NCBI GenBank assembly: GCA_016929905.1
Contig: JAFGHX010000401.1
Location: forward strand, 1-64,000
DNA: 64,000 nucleotides
Source: Kiritimatiellia bacterium
GTDB lineage: Bacteria; Verrucomicrobiota; Kiritimatiellia; JAFGHX01
Direction: 5' to 3'
In this document: positions 33,469 through 42,326 of the stretch, piece after piece
Layout: each line of letters starts with the position of its first letter
Numbering within the stretch: position 1 is the first letter of the stretch
Notes under the pieces: generated by a model
Databases searched by the model: none
Told to the model about the DNA's origin: nothing
The model's input: only the letters and a program-made list of their open reading frames with translations
Translations under genes and position numbers: made by a program

Positions 33469-34434
33469 TCACGTCAGCTCCCGGTGCCGGAAGGAGACCA
33501 TCCCCAGGCAGAGGACACCGGCCAGGTAGACGAAGGCGTACAGTCCCGCTCTTATAACATAGGTCCAGGCAATTGTCCCGCCTGCAGTGAGCGCGTCTGC
33601 CAGCCAGAAGTGCTGCCAGTTGGGCAGCACCCGGTAGGCCCAGCCGGCCCACACACTGTGCGGCGCGTGTCGGCCGAACAGATAGTCGGACATCAGGCCC
33701 AGCAGGAAGACGACGGTGCAGGCGGAGAGGGTGGCGGCTGTATGGAGGCGGGTGGCCAGCGCGGCTGCCGTGCCCGCGAGCACAAGAAGCGCCAGCGTGA
33801 CGAGGATGCCCGCGGGCACGATGCGCCACTGCACCAGGCTGCCGAACGCGACGATTCGGCCCCGTTCGTCGAACACGCAGATGAGCAGCACGCCGGCGCA
33901 CAGCGCCAGGAACAGCAGGACGAACGCGTCGGAGACGAAATGGCGCTTGGCCAGGAAGCTGCCCGCCGCCGCCAGCGCGCAGGCGAGCACCGGCGCGCCG
34001 AAGAGCACAGCGCCGCTGAGCAGGCCGGGGTTGAACAGCTTCGGGGCCGCCCGCTCGCTCAGCAGCGTCGCCGTCAGTGCGCACCCCGAGAACAGAAGCA
34101 CCAGGGCGGCAATTCCCGCGAACTTGGCCAGGAAGAACAGCTCCGGGCGAACCGGCTTGCTCGCCACCGTAGAGGCCGTGCCGCTCTTGATCTCGCGCGA
34201 CAGCGCCGCGCACGCCGCGGTCCCCGCCAGAAAGACGCCCAGCAGGAAGTGCAGCGCCAGTGCGCTGTCCCGCACCAGTTTGCCCTGCTCGCCGAACTGG
34301 TACATGACGAGGAACGGGACCAGGCCGGTGGCGAGCACGCAGGTCAACGTCAGAAGCAGACAGACCGGCTGCCGGATCGCCTCCAGAGCCGTCAGTGCCG
34401 CGATCGCCCGGAACTGTCTGAGTTGTACCCTCAT
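33469..34434 (-). CDS. ABC-2-type transporter permease
   Basis: 321 residues. About six to seven hydrophobic helices in the ABC-2 arrangement, with an N-terminal helix after RAIAALTALEAIRQPV and the intracellular segment ALSREIKSGTASTVASKPVR before the third helix. No ATPase gene is adjacent, so the partner must be elsewhere or this is not a classical exporter. It lies 20 bases upstream of the polytopic SPFH gene and 120 bases after pnp, on the same strand. Confidence 0.72.
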   Translation of the reverse strand: MRVQLRQFRAIAALTALEAIRQPVCLLLTLTCVLATGLVPFLVMYQFGEQGKLVRDSALALHFLLGVFLAGTAACAALSREIKSGTASTVASKPVRPELFFLAKFAGIAALVLLFSGCALTATLLSERAAPKLFNPGLLSGAVLFGAPVLACALAAAGSFLAKRHFVSDAFVLLFLALCAGVLLICVFDERGRIVAFGSLVQWRIVPAGILVTLALLVLAGTAAALATRLHTAATLSACTVVFLLGLMSDYLFGRHAPHSVWAGWAYRVLPNWQHFWLADALTAGGTIAWTYVIRAGLYAFVYLAGVLCLGMVSFRHRELT

Positions 34435-34554
34435 GGTCGCTCCTCAAACAGCAACGTACGAGCAGCCAGCCCTGAACCAAGCGGGGAGCTCGTCGCAGCA
34501 GGAATCCTCGCTTGTCGGAGGGCCAGAGGGCCGACGCGCAGGTCCGCCGGCCCC

Positions 34555-36954
34555 TTACCACCGGTCGCGCCCGCCGCCGCGGTCGCCACCCCGGTCGCTG
34601 CCGCGATCCCGGTCGCCGCCGCGGCCCCGGTCGCCGCCGCGGCTCCGGTCGCCGCCGCGGCCCCGGTCGCCGCCCCGGCTCCGGTCGCCGCCACGGCCCC
34701 GGTCGCCGCCGCGGCTCCGGTCGCCGTCGCGGCCCCGGTCGCCGCCGCGGCCCCGGTCGCCGCCGCGGCCCCGGTCGCGGTCGTCTCCAGGCCGGCGCGG
34801 GGGTCGATCGTCGCCGTCGCGTTCGTCGCGCTCTTCACGCGGCGGGCGGTCTCCGCCTTCGCCTCCGCCGCCGAGTTCATCCATGGCGGCGCGCCGGCTC
34901 AACCGGATCCGATCGCCCTCGACGGCAATGCACTTGACCTTCATGGTATCGCCGACCTTGCAGATGTCCTCGACGGCGCGCACGCGGAAGTCGGCCAGCT
35001 CGCTGATGTGCACGAGCCCCTCCTGGCCCGGCAGGACCTGGACAAACGCGCCGAAATCCTTGATGCCGGTCACGGTGCCTTCGTAGATGGCGCCTTCCTC
35101 GACTTCGGCGGTGATCATCTCCACCTCGCGGACGGCCGCGTCCATCCCGTCCTTGTTCGCGCTGAAGAAGGTGACGGTCCCGTCGTCCTCGATGTCGATC
35201 TGCACACCCGTCGTCTCCTGGATCCGCCGGATCACCTTGCCGCCCGGGCCGATCACCGCGCCGATCTTTTCCGGGTCGATCTTGATCTGTTGCAGGCGCG
35301 GGGCATAGGCCGACAGTTCCGGCCGCGGCTCGGCGATGACCGTGCTCATGAAATCGAGCAGCCGGATGCGCGCCTCGCGCGCCTTCTGGAAGGCGCCCTC
35401 GACCAGCTCCCACGCCAGCCCGCGGATCTTGAGGTCGACCTGGAATCCCGTTATGCCCTCACGAGTGCCCGCCACCTTGAAATCCATGTCGCCGCAGTGG
35501 TCTTCGGCGCCCATGATGTCCGTGATCAGCAGGCTCTTTTCCGCGTTGGAGAACAGCCCGATCGATATGCCGGCGACGGGCTTGGTGATGGGGATACCCG
35601 CATCCATGAGCGCCAGGGACCCCACACAGACGCTGGCCATCGACGACGAGCCGTTCGAAGACATGATGTCGGAAACCAGCCGCACCGTGTAGGGGTAGTC
35701 CGGCGGCATCACCTGCTTCAGCGACCGTTCGGCCAGCGCGCCGTGTCCGATCTCGCGGCGGCCGGTGCTGCCCAGCCGCCCCACTTCCCCCGTACAGTAC
35801 GGCGGGAAGTTGTAGTGCAGCATGAACTTCTTCTCGTCGGGCCCGCCGGTGATCGCATCGACGCCCTGCGTATCGGAGACCGTGCCGAGCGTCACGGTGC
35901 CCAGTGCCTGCGTTTCGCCCCGGCTGAAGACGGCCGACCCGTGCGCGCGCGGGAGCAGGCCGACCTGCGCCTCCAACTCGCGAAGATCGTCCGCGCCGCG
36001 CCCGTCCGGGCGGCGTCCTTCTTCGAGGACCAGCCGGCGGACGACCTCCGTCTCGAGGTCTTCGAACGTCACGCGGTACTCCTCGTCGGTCATCTCCGGG
36101 AATGTCTCGAGCAGGCGGGCCTTCAGCGATTCACTCACGGCCGTCAACCGCGCGTCGCGTTCCTTGCGCGCGTCGATCATGAAGACCCCGTGCATGTCGT
36201 CCCGGGCCAACTCGCGCGCCTTCTCCAGCAACGGCGTCGCGCCCGTTGGCTCCTCCGCCACCTTGTCCGGCAGCCCCAGCAGGCGCCGGAGTTCGAGCTG
36301 GGCGTCGATGATCTTCACGCATTCGGCGTGCCCCAGCTTCATGGCCGCAACCAGATCCGCTTCGCCGACTTCCTTCGCGCAACCCTCGATCATCACCGGC
36401 AGATCACGCAGCGAGGTGTACACCAGATCCAGGTCGCACGTCGCCATCTGCGAGTGGGTCGGGTTCAGCACGAACTGCCCGTCGATCCGGCCCACGCGCA
36501 CCCCGCCGATCGGGCCCAGGAACGGTATCTCCGAGATCGTCAGCGCGGCGCTGGCCGCGATGATGTTCAGCACGTCCGCCTCGTGCTCGCCGTCCGCCGA
36601 CAGCAGCAGACTGTTGATCTGCACGTCGTTGCGGTACGTCTTCGGAAACAGCGGCCGGATTGGCCGGTCCGTGAAACGGGCCGTCAGGACCTCCTTCTCC
36701 GAAGGGCGCGCCTCCCGCTTGAAAAAGCCGCCCGGGAACCGGCCCGCCGCATAGAATTTCTCCCGATACTCGACCTGCAACGGGAAATAGTCGATACCCT
36801 CGCGCGGCGCGTTGGTGCAGGTGACCGCGCAGAGTAGCATCGTGTCGGCCATCCGTACGGTGACGGCGCCCGCCGCCTGCCCGGCCAGCAGGCCGGTCTC
36901 CAACACGATGGTCTTGCCGCCAACGTCGATCTCCACTCGCTTCGTCTCTTTCAT
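34555..36954 (-). CDS. pnp: Polyribonucleotide nucleotidyltransferase with RGG-rich tail
   Basis: 799 residues; GGAGCAAG precedes the ATG at 36954. Two RNase PH cores are present (first: RMADTMLLCAVTCT; second: RGETQALGTVTLGT, with catalytic IMGAEDHCGDMDFKVAGT). A KH domain (GAVIGPGGKVIRRIQETTG) and an S1 domain (DFGAFVQVLPGQEGLVHISE) follow. PNPase degrades and tails RNA by phosphorolysis. Usual length is about 700. Here residues 691-799 form a low-complexity tail of GGDRGR/GGDRSR units, encoded by an 18-base repeat in 34558-34775. It follows rpsO as in most bacteria. Confidence 0.96.
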   Translation of the reverse strand: MKETKRVEIDVGGKTIVLETGLLAGQAAGAVTVRMADTMLLCAVTCTNAPREGIDYFPLQVEYREKFYAAGRFPGGFFKREARPSEKEVLTARFTDRPIRPLFPKTYRNDVQINSLLLSADGEHEADVLNIIAASAALTISEIPFLGPIGGVRVGRIDGQFVLNPTHSQMATCDLDLVYTSLRDLPVMIEGCAKEVGEADLVAAMKLGHAECVKIIDAQLELRRLLGLPDKVAEEPTGATPLLEKARELARDDMHGVFMIDARKERDARLTAVSESLKARLLETFPEMTDEEYRVTFEDLETEVVRRLVLEEGRRPDGRGADDLRELEAQVGLLPRAHGSAVFSRGETQALGTVTLGTVSDTQGVDAITGGPDEKKFMLHYNFPPYCTGEVGRLGSTGRREIGHGALAERSLKQVMPPDYPYTVRLVSDIMSSNGSSSMASVCVGSLALMDAGIPITKPVAGISIGLFSNAEKSLLITDIMGAEDHCGDMDFKVAGTREGITGFQVDLKIRGLAWELVEGAFQKAREARIRLLDFMSTVIAEPRPELSAYAPRLQQIKIDPEKIGAVIGPGGKVIRRIQETTGVQIDIEDDGTVTFFSANKDGMDAAVREVEMITAEVEEGAIYEGTVTGIKDFGAFVQVLPGQEGLVHISELADFRVRAVEDICKVGDTMKVKCIAVEGDRIRLSRRAAMDELGGGGEGGDRPPREERDERDGDDRPPRRPGDDRDRGRGGDRGRGGDRGRDGDRSRGGDRGRGGDRSRGGDRGRGGDRSRGGDRGRGGDRDRGSDRGGDRGGGRDRW

Positions 36955-37075
36955 CTTGCTCCTTGCTGTGCTGTCGGATCGGACTCGGGAACGCTGCCGG
37001 ATTCAAACACGGATTCGAAGGTGTGGTCCATGCGTTGCGGTGCGGGATCGGCGTCTCGAGGTGGGAAGAGGCCGG

Positions 37076-37342
37076 CTACCGGCGCAGATCAAGCCGCTTG
37101 ATAATGCTCCGGTACCGCTTCTCGTCCTTGCTCCGGATGTAGTCCAGAAGACTGCGGCGCGCGCTCACCAGCTTGATCAGACCATAGCGGGAACTGTGGT
37201 CCTTCAGATGGTTCTGCAAGTGCTCCGTCAGCTTCTGGATCCGGTGCGACAGGAGAGCGACTTGGACTTCCGGTGATCCGGTGTCCTTCTCGTGCAGTTG
37301 ATACTCCTGCACAATTGATGCTTTGTTCGCTCCCGAGTCCAT
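37076..37342 (-). CDS. rpsO: 30S ribosomal protein S15
   Basis: 88 residues, standard for S15. DTGSPEVQVALLSHRIQKLT and the C-terminal LVSARRSLLDYIRSKDEKRY are the signature regions for binding 16S rRNA helices. It precedes pnp by 121 bases, the conserved rpsO-pnp order, with its own promoter at 37400-37428. Confidence 0.97.
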   Translation of the reverse strand: MDSGANKASIVQEYQLHEKDTGSPEVQVALLSHRIQKLTEHLQNHLKDHSSRYGLIKLVSARRSLLDYIRSKDEKRYRSIIKRLDLRR

Positions 37343-37399
37343 CTGACTTCCCTGGTTACTCCTTACTCTTGTTTCGCCTTTTTTCTTTTGTTCGGCACG

Positions 37400-37428
37400 A
37401 CTTTAGACATGGCGCAAAAGCTTGTAAA
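37400..37428 (-). promoter_or_regulatory. Sigma-70-type promoter of rpsO-pnp
   Basis: On the minus strand: -35 TTTACA (37428-37423), 17-base spacer, -10 TAAAGT (37405-37400). The surroundings are AT-rich compared with the window. The leader of about 50 bases is free of repeats. Confidence 0.6.
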
Positions 37429-37564
37429 GCATTTTTGATGCATTTTTTTTGTCCCCTGCCGGCCCGTTACGTCGCCCGGAACTCACGGGCCCACATCTCT
37501 TGAATCGAGGGCGGGTGTCGGCAAAGACGAGCCGAGGGAGGCACCCGGTTCGGCGGCAACCGGT

Positions 37565-38692
37565 TCACCGGGGGGACAGGTTCGCGCCGAAGATCCCTTG
37601 GAGAACCGGACCGGATCCGCTGGTCGGTTCGAGTTCATACCAGCCGATCGCCCCGGAGATGGGCGCGGGAAGCTGGCCGCTGCCGACCAGCCTGCCTGCG
37701 ATGTTCTTCTGGAAGCCGGCGTCGTGAAACGATTGCCCGTCGACCCGGCAGTTGAGGAGCAATACGTCGCCGCCGGCCCCCTGCAGACGGCCGTCGGCCG
37801 AGACGGTGCCGGATGCTTCGAACTGGACATCGGCACTCGACCCCGTCAGCAAAACCGTGCCGTCCCAATGGGGCAGCCCCCCGCCGACCCGGACGTTCAC
37901 CGCGCACGTTCCCTGCATGTAGCGCAGAGCGCCCGCCTGCTCCAGATAGGCGGCGGCAATCCCTTGTCCCTGGAGGTCATAGCCGACGGCGCCGTTGATG
38001 ACGCTGGACAGATCCGGCGCACCGTGTGGCTGCACATAGGTGCCGTGGAACATGTGCGGCACCTCGACGCCATCCTGCAACCAGATTTCCTGACGGGCCC
38101 ACGTTCCCCAATCCCAATCGGCGCCCTGCGTTTCGGGCGGCCCCGGCATTTCCACTGGATTGTACACGATCGGGTAGGGCAGGAGGGGATCGATTTGGGG
38201 AAGGGGCGAGCCCTCGTCGATTCCTATCTCGACGTCCGGGAACACGTCGCCGCCGTGATTTTCGCCAACGGACTCCGTAACAGGTCCGATCGGAGTCTGG
38301 GAGAACGGCGGCGAACTTCGGGTATCCGGCTGCGCGCCGGGGGCTGGCAGTGCCCCATGTCCGACAGAGGGTGGGGCCGCGTGGGCCCGCGGTACGGCAG
38401 CGGCATGCAAGAACGCGTCGCAGGGGTCCAACGGCGGCAGCCCGACTTGCCGCAAGGCGCCTGCGCCCGGGGCGGAATCGACAGACATGTGCGGTGCAGC
38501 CCAGGGCCCCCAATACCCGTCGTCGTCAGCGAAAAGGACGGGAAACGTCGAAAACATACAGAATATCCCCGCCAGGAGGAATGGGGTTTCGCCGCTGCGG
38601 AGCCGATCTGTTCGGCCCCGCGGCGCCTTCGGGGGGGGCGCGTAGGCACGTCTGCGGGTGCGGCGACATCCCGTCTGAACGCGCGTCTTCAT
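37565..38692 (-). CDS. Secreted protein of unknown function with C-terminal beta-rich domain
   Basis: 375 residues from the ATG at 38692 (MKTRVQTGCR). A late hydrophobic signal-like segment is near residues 37-55 (TPFLLAGIFCMFSTFPVLFA). A Pro/Gly/Ala-rich linker to about residue 180 leads to a C-terminal 190-residue beta-rich part: WDWGTWARQEI, a GTYVQPHG strand, and a closing WYELEPTSGSGPVLQGIFG. The ending resembles the barrels seen after FecR-type or transferrin-binding-like proteins, but the match is too weak for a family name. It is downstream of the lolD-type gene on the same strand. Confidence 0.5.
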   Translation of the reverse strand: MKTRVQTGCRRTRRRAYAPPPKAPRGRTDRLRSGETPFLLAGIFCMFSTFPVLFADDDGYWGPWAAPHMSVDSAPGAGALRQVGLPPLDPCDAFLHAAAVPRAHAAPPSVGHGALPAPGAQPDTRSSPPFSQTPIGPVTESVGENHGGDVFPDVEIGIDEGSPLPQIDPLLPYPIVYNPVEMPGPPETQGADWDWGTWARQEIWLQDGVEVPHMFHGTYVQPHGAPDLSSVINGAVGYDLQGQGIAAAYLEQAGALRYMQGTCAVNVRVGGGLPHWDGTVLLTGSSADVQFEASGTVSADGRLQGAGGDVLLLNCRVDGQSFHDAGFQKNIAGRLVGSGQLPAPISGAIGWYELEPTSGSGPVLQGIFGANLSPR

Positions 38693-38776
38693 ACCGGTTG
38701 CCTGGGGGATTGCCAGGAATGCCAATTCCGTCCGATAGTATCCCCGATTACACGGGAAGAGTCAAGGCCTGTCTCC

Positions 38777-39469
38777 CTACCCGTTCGCCAGGCGCCCGTC
38801 GGCGAGTTCCACGACGCGATCGCAGCGTTCGGCCAGGGCGGGGTTGTGCGTGACCAGCACGAGGGTACGGCCCTGATCCTTGGTGAGCGAGAAGAGGTAG
38901 TCCAGGACCTGGCCGCCGGTGCGGCTGTCGAGATTGCCGGTCGGTTCGTCGGCCATCACGATTTCCGGCTCGTTGATCAGCGCGCGCGCGAGCGCTACAC
39001 GCTGCTGTTCGCCGCCGGAGAGTTCCGCCGGGGTGTGGCCGGCCCGTTCGGCCAGGCCCACGGCGGCGAGCAGTTCAGCCGCCCGCGCCTTGCGCGCCGC
39101 GCGCGAGCCCTTGAACGGGCCCTCTCCGGTCATGGCGGGCAGCATGACGTTCTCCGCCACGTCGAGCTCCGGCATGAGGTAGTAGGACTGGAATACGAAG
39201 CCGATATCACGCGCCCGGATTCGCGTCCGTGCGCCGCCCGGCAGGGCGTACAGGTCCGCCCCTTTGAACAGGACCCTGCCGCTCGTCGGCCTGTCGAGCC
39301 CCCCGATCGTGTACAGCAGCGTGCTCTTGCCCGCCCCGCTGGCCCCGACCACGGCCACCGCTTCGCCGGTCGCCACCCGCAGGGCCACGTCCTTGAGCAC
39401 ATGCAGCCGGTTCCCGCCAACGGTGAAGACGCGGTTGACTCCGTCAGCCTGGATGATGGCGTCGCTCAT
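38777..39469 (-). CDS. lolD: Lipoprotein-releasing ABC transporter ATPase
   Basis: 230 residues from the ATG at 39469 (MSDAIIQADG). Walker A GASGAGKST, Q-loop VFQSYYLMPELD, signature LSGGEQQR, Walker B IVMADEPTGNLDSR and H-loop VTHNPA. Together with the LolC/E-type permease upstream it should extract outer-membrane lipoproteins from the inner membrane, matching the lipoprotein genes seen elsewhere in the window. A MacB-type exporter ATPase would look similar; the neighbour favours LolD. Confidence 0.9.
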   Translation of the reverse strand: MSDAIIQADGVNRVFTVGGNRLHVLKDVALRVATGEAVAVVGASGAGKSTLLYTIGGLDRPTSGRVLFKGADLYALPGGARTRIRARDIGFVFQSYYLMPELDVAENVMLPAMTGEGPFKGSRAARKARAAELLAAVGLAERAGHTPAELSGGEQQRVALARALINEPEIVMADEPTGNLDSRTGGQVLDYLFSLTKDQGRTLVLVTHNPALAERCDRVVELADGRLANG

Positions 39470-39604
39470 GAGATGTCTTTCACCAGATGCATGCACGGCG
39501 GCGGGTCGGGACGGGAACCGGGGTTCTTCCCATCCGTTGTCGCCGGTCCATCGGCCGGGAATCCTTCGCCAGCCAGCTTGCGTTTCAGACGCTTCGCCCC
39601 CCCC

Positions 39605-40825
39605 TCACTCATGCCGAATCGCCTGGACGGGATCCTGGCGCGCGGCGCGCCAGGCGGGGATCAGGCCCGCCACCGTGCACATGATCAGCACGATGAGGGC
39701 GACGGTCACCACATCCTGCACCGTCGTGTGGGCCGGGATCTCGCTGAGGCGATAGAACTTCTTCGGAAACAAGTCCTGTTTCAGCACGGTCGAGAGCCAG
39801 TTCAGAATGGTATTTCGGTAGTGGGTAACGAGCAGCCCGGTCCCGGTGCCCAGCAGGGTACCGAACAGGCCCTGGATGAAGCCCTGCCAGAGGAAGACGG
39901 CCGTTACGCTCGGGGTAGAGAACCCCACGGCTTTGAGCAGGCCGATCTCGCGCGTCTTCTGGAAGACGGTCGTGATGAGCGTATTGGTGACGCCGAACGC
40001 GGCCACGAGCGAAATGAAGACGAGCAGGAACAGCATCAGCTTCTTCTCGACCTGCAAGACGCCGAAGAGCTGTTCGTTCAGTTCCATCCAGGTCGAGATT
40101 CCGTAGCCGGGCCCGAGGCCGTTGCGCAGCGCTTCGGCCGTCTCGAGCGCCTTGAACGGGTCATCGGTCATGACGCGGACCCCCTGCGCCCCCGTCTCGA
40201 TGCCCAGCAGGTCGCGTGCCGTCTCGATGTGGACCAGCAAGAACCCCATATCGTATTCCCACATGCCCAACTCGAATATGCCGGCCACGGTCAGTTCCTC
40301 GGGCAGCTGGATCTCGTCTTTGGCCAGGAGCGTGCGAGGGGAGTAGACGACGAGTCTGTCGCCGATCCCCAGCGCCATCTCGCGCGCGAGATCCACGCCG
40401 ATCAGCGCGGATTCGTCGTCCAGCTCGAAGGCGCCGGCGACGATATTCGTCGCGATCAGGCTGACCCGCTCCTCGCGCCCGGGTTCAATACCGCGGATGA
40501 ACGGGGTGAACGTTCGGTCGTTGTGTTGGATGAAGACCAGGCCCTGTACGTAGGGGGACGCGCCCCGGATGCCCGGATAGCGTTCCACGCGCTGTGCGAG
40601 CGCCACGCTGTTCTCCGACGGGTCGTAGCTCTGCACGGTCAGGTGCGCGTTGAAGCCGAGAATCCTGTCGCGCCACATGTCGTCGAACCCCTGCATCACC
40701 GACAGGACGATGATGAGGATGGCCGCGCCGAGTATGACGCCGAGCACGGAAATGACGCTGATCACCGAGATGATCGAACGCTTCGGCTTGAGGTACTTCA
40801 ATGCGAGAAAGAGCGAAAACGGCAT
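39605..40825 (-). CDS. lolC: Lipoprotein-releasing system permease (LolC/LolE type)
   Basis: 406 residues from the ATG at 40825 (MPFSLFLALK); 19 earlier codons are possible but less typical. An N-terminal membrane helix after KYLKPKRSIISVISV, a periplasmic domain of about 200 residues, then three helices in the FtsX arrangement (FGVTNTLITTVFQKTREIGL). A single permease gene suggests a LolF-like homodimer rather than a LolC/LolE pair, although a second gene could lie elsewhere. It lies 61 bases after lysS. Confidence 0.88.
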   Translation of the reverse strand: MPFSLFLALKYLKPKRSIISVISVISVLGVILGAAILIIVLSVMQGFDDMWRDRILGFNAHLTVQSYDPSENSVALAQRVERYPGIRGASPYVQGLVFIQHNDRTFTPFIRGIEPGREERVSLIATNIVAGAFELDDESALIGVDLAREMALGIGDRLVVYSPRTLLAKDEIQLPEELTVAGIFELGMWEYDMGFLLVHIETARDLLGIETGAQGVRVMTDDPFKALETAEALRNGLGPGYGISTWMELNEQLFGVLQVEKKLMLFLLVFISLVAAFGVTNTLITTVFQKTREIGLLKAVGFSTPSVTAVFLWQGFIQGLFGTLLGTGTGLLVTHYRNTILNWLSTVLKQDLFPKKFYRLSEIPAHTTVQDVVTVALIVLIMCTVAGLIPAWRAARQDPVQAIRHE

Positions 40826-40886
40826 GCGAACCCCGTCCGTTGTCTGTCGCCCGTTGTCCGGCGCGGCCGCCAGGCGCTTCACCGGC

Positions 40887-42326
40887 TCACGCTTTCGGCT
40901 TGAGCTGCGGGAACAGGATCACGTCCCGAATCGAATCGATACCCGTCAGGATCATGATCAGCCGGTCGATCCCGACGCCCATGCCGCCGGCGGGCGGCAT
41001 GCCGTGCTCGAGCGCGGTGATGAAATCTTCGTCCACCTTCTGCCGGTCGCGGCCCGCCTGCTGCTCGAAGCGGCGGCGCTGCTCGATCGGGTCGTTCAGC
41101 TCGGTATAGGCGGGCGCGATTTCGTTGCCGCCGATCTCCAGCTCGAACACATCCACCACGGACGGATCGTCTTCGCAGGCCTTGGCCAGCGGAACGAGCG
41201 CCGCCGGGAACCGGGTCACGAACGTCGGTTGCCGCAGGGTGTCCTCGATCAGCTTCTCGTAGACCTCGTGCGTGATATCGAGCATGCCCCAGTCGGGCTC
41301 GATAGTGAGCTGGAGCGATTCGGCCTTGCGGCGCGCCTCCGCGGCGGACAGGTCGAACCAGTCCGCCCCCATCCGCTCCAGGATCAGCTCGCGGTAGGTG
41401 ACCTCGCGCCAGGGCGGGGTGAGGTCGATCGGGTTCCCGGCGGGCCCGACGCGGCGCGTACCGAACACCGTGTCGGCCACGTGCAGGACCAGGTCCTGGA
41501 TCAACGCCATCATCCCCCGCACGTCCGAGTAGGCTTCGTAGATCTCGAGCATGGTGAATTCCGGGTTGTGAGTCCGGGACAGGCCTTCGTTGCGGAAATT
41601 GCGGTTCAGTTCGAAGACTTTGTCGAACCCGCCCACCAGCAGCCGCTTCAGGTACAGTTCCGGCGCAATGCGCAGATACATGTCGGTGCTCAGCGCCTCG
41701 AAGCGGGTCACAAACGGCTTGGCCGCCGCGCCGCCCGGCTGCGGCTGCATCATCGGGGTCTCCACTTCGTAGAAGCCGCGCTCGAACAGGAACCGCCGGA
41801 TCTGGCGAACGGCCTCGATGCGTTTGTTGAACAGCTCGCGGACCTCCGGGTTGGCGACGAGGTCGAGGTACCGTTGGCGGTAGCGCGCCTCGACGTCCTT
41901 CAGGCCGTGCCACTTTTCCGGCAGCGGCAAGAGCGCCTTGGCGAGCAGCTCCCAGCTCTGAACGCGCAGGGTCTGTTCCCCCGCGCGCGTCGTGAACAGC
42001 GTGCCGTCGACCCCGACGTGATCGCCCACGTCGAGCAGCTTGAACGCCTCGAACGGCTCGTCGCCCACCTGCTTCTTGTTGACGAAGAGCTGGAACCGGT
42101 CTGAGCCGTCCCGGATGTCGGCGAACACCGTCTTGCCCATGTCGCGGACGGCGACCAGGCGGCCGGCGGCCCTCACGCGCTTCTCTTCTTCGAAGCCGGC
42201 CCGGATCTCCGCCAGCCGGCCGGAGCGCGGAAAGGTCCGGCCGTACGGCCGGTAGCCCTTCTCGGCCAGCCGCTCCATGTTGGCGATGCGGTTGTTCCTG
42301 TATTCGTTCTGGTCGGGTTCATTCAT
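40887..42326 (-). CDS. lysS: Lysyl-tRNA synthetase, class II
   Basis: 479 residues. An N-terminal OB-fold anticodon-binding domain (VRAAGRLVAVRDMGKTVFAD) is followed by the class II core: motif 1 region FLFERGFYEVETPMMQ, motif 2 NRNFRNEGLSRTHNPEFTM and motif 3 GMGVGIDRLIMIL. It charges tRNA-Lys. Its ATG overlaps the valS stop by four bases (ATGA), giving translational coupling. Confidence 0.97.
   Translation of the reverse strand: MNEPDQNEYRNNRIANMERLAEKGYRPYGRTFPRSGRLAEIRAGFEEEKRVRAAGRLVAVRDMGKTVFADIRDGSDRFQLFVNKKQVGDEPFEAFKLLDVGDHVGVDGTLFTTRAGEQTLRVQSWELLAKALLPLPEKWHGLKDVEARYRQRYLDLVANPEVRELFNKRIEAVRQIRRFLFERGFYEVETPMMQPQPGGAAAKPFVTRFEALSTDMYLRIAPELYLKRLLVGGFDKVFELNRNFRNEGLSRTHNPEFTMLEIYEAYSDVRGMMALIQDLVLHVADTVFGTRRVGPAGNPIDLTPPWREVTYRELILERMGADWFDLSAAEARRKAESLQLTIEPDWGMLDITHEVYEKLIEDTLRQPTFVTRFPAALVPLAKACEDDPSVVDVFELEIGGNEIAPAYTELNDPIEQRRRFEQQAGRDRQKVDEDFITALEHGMPPAGGMGVGIDRLIMILTGIDSIRDVILFPQLKPKA

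Noticed and set aside
33484..36837. A 1117-codon plus-strand open frame opposite the permease and pnp, with an Ala-Pro-Val repeat stretch
   Set aside because: The APVAAAAPVA run is only the reverse strand of the RGG-encoding repeat, and the rest mirrors pnp and permease codons.
37343..37564. A tRNA or small RNA gene in the AT-rich gap upstream of rpsO
   Set aside because: No cloverleaf or T-loop GTTCRAnYC motif is found; the AT content is explained by the rpsO promoter.
37598..40903. A 1101-codon plus-strand open frame
   Set aside because: It lies antisense to the secreted protein, lolD and lolC, all of which have clear motifs on the minus strand.
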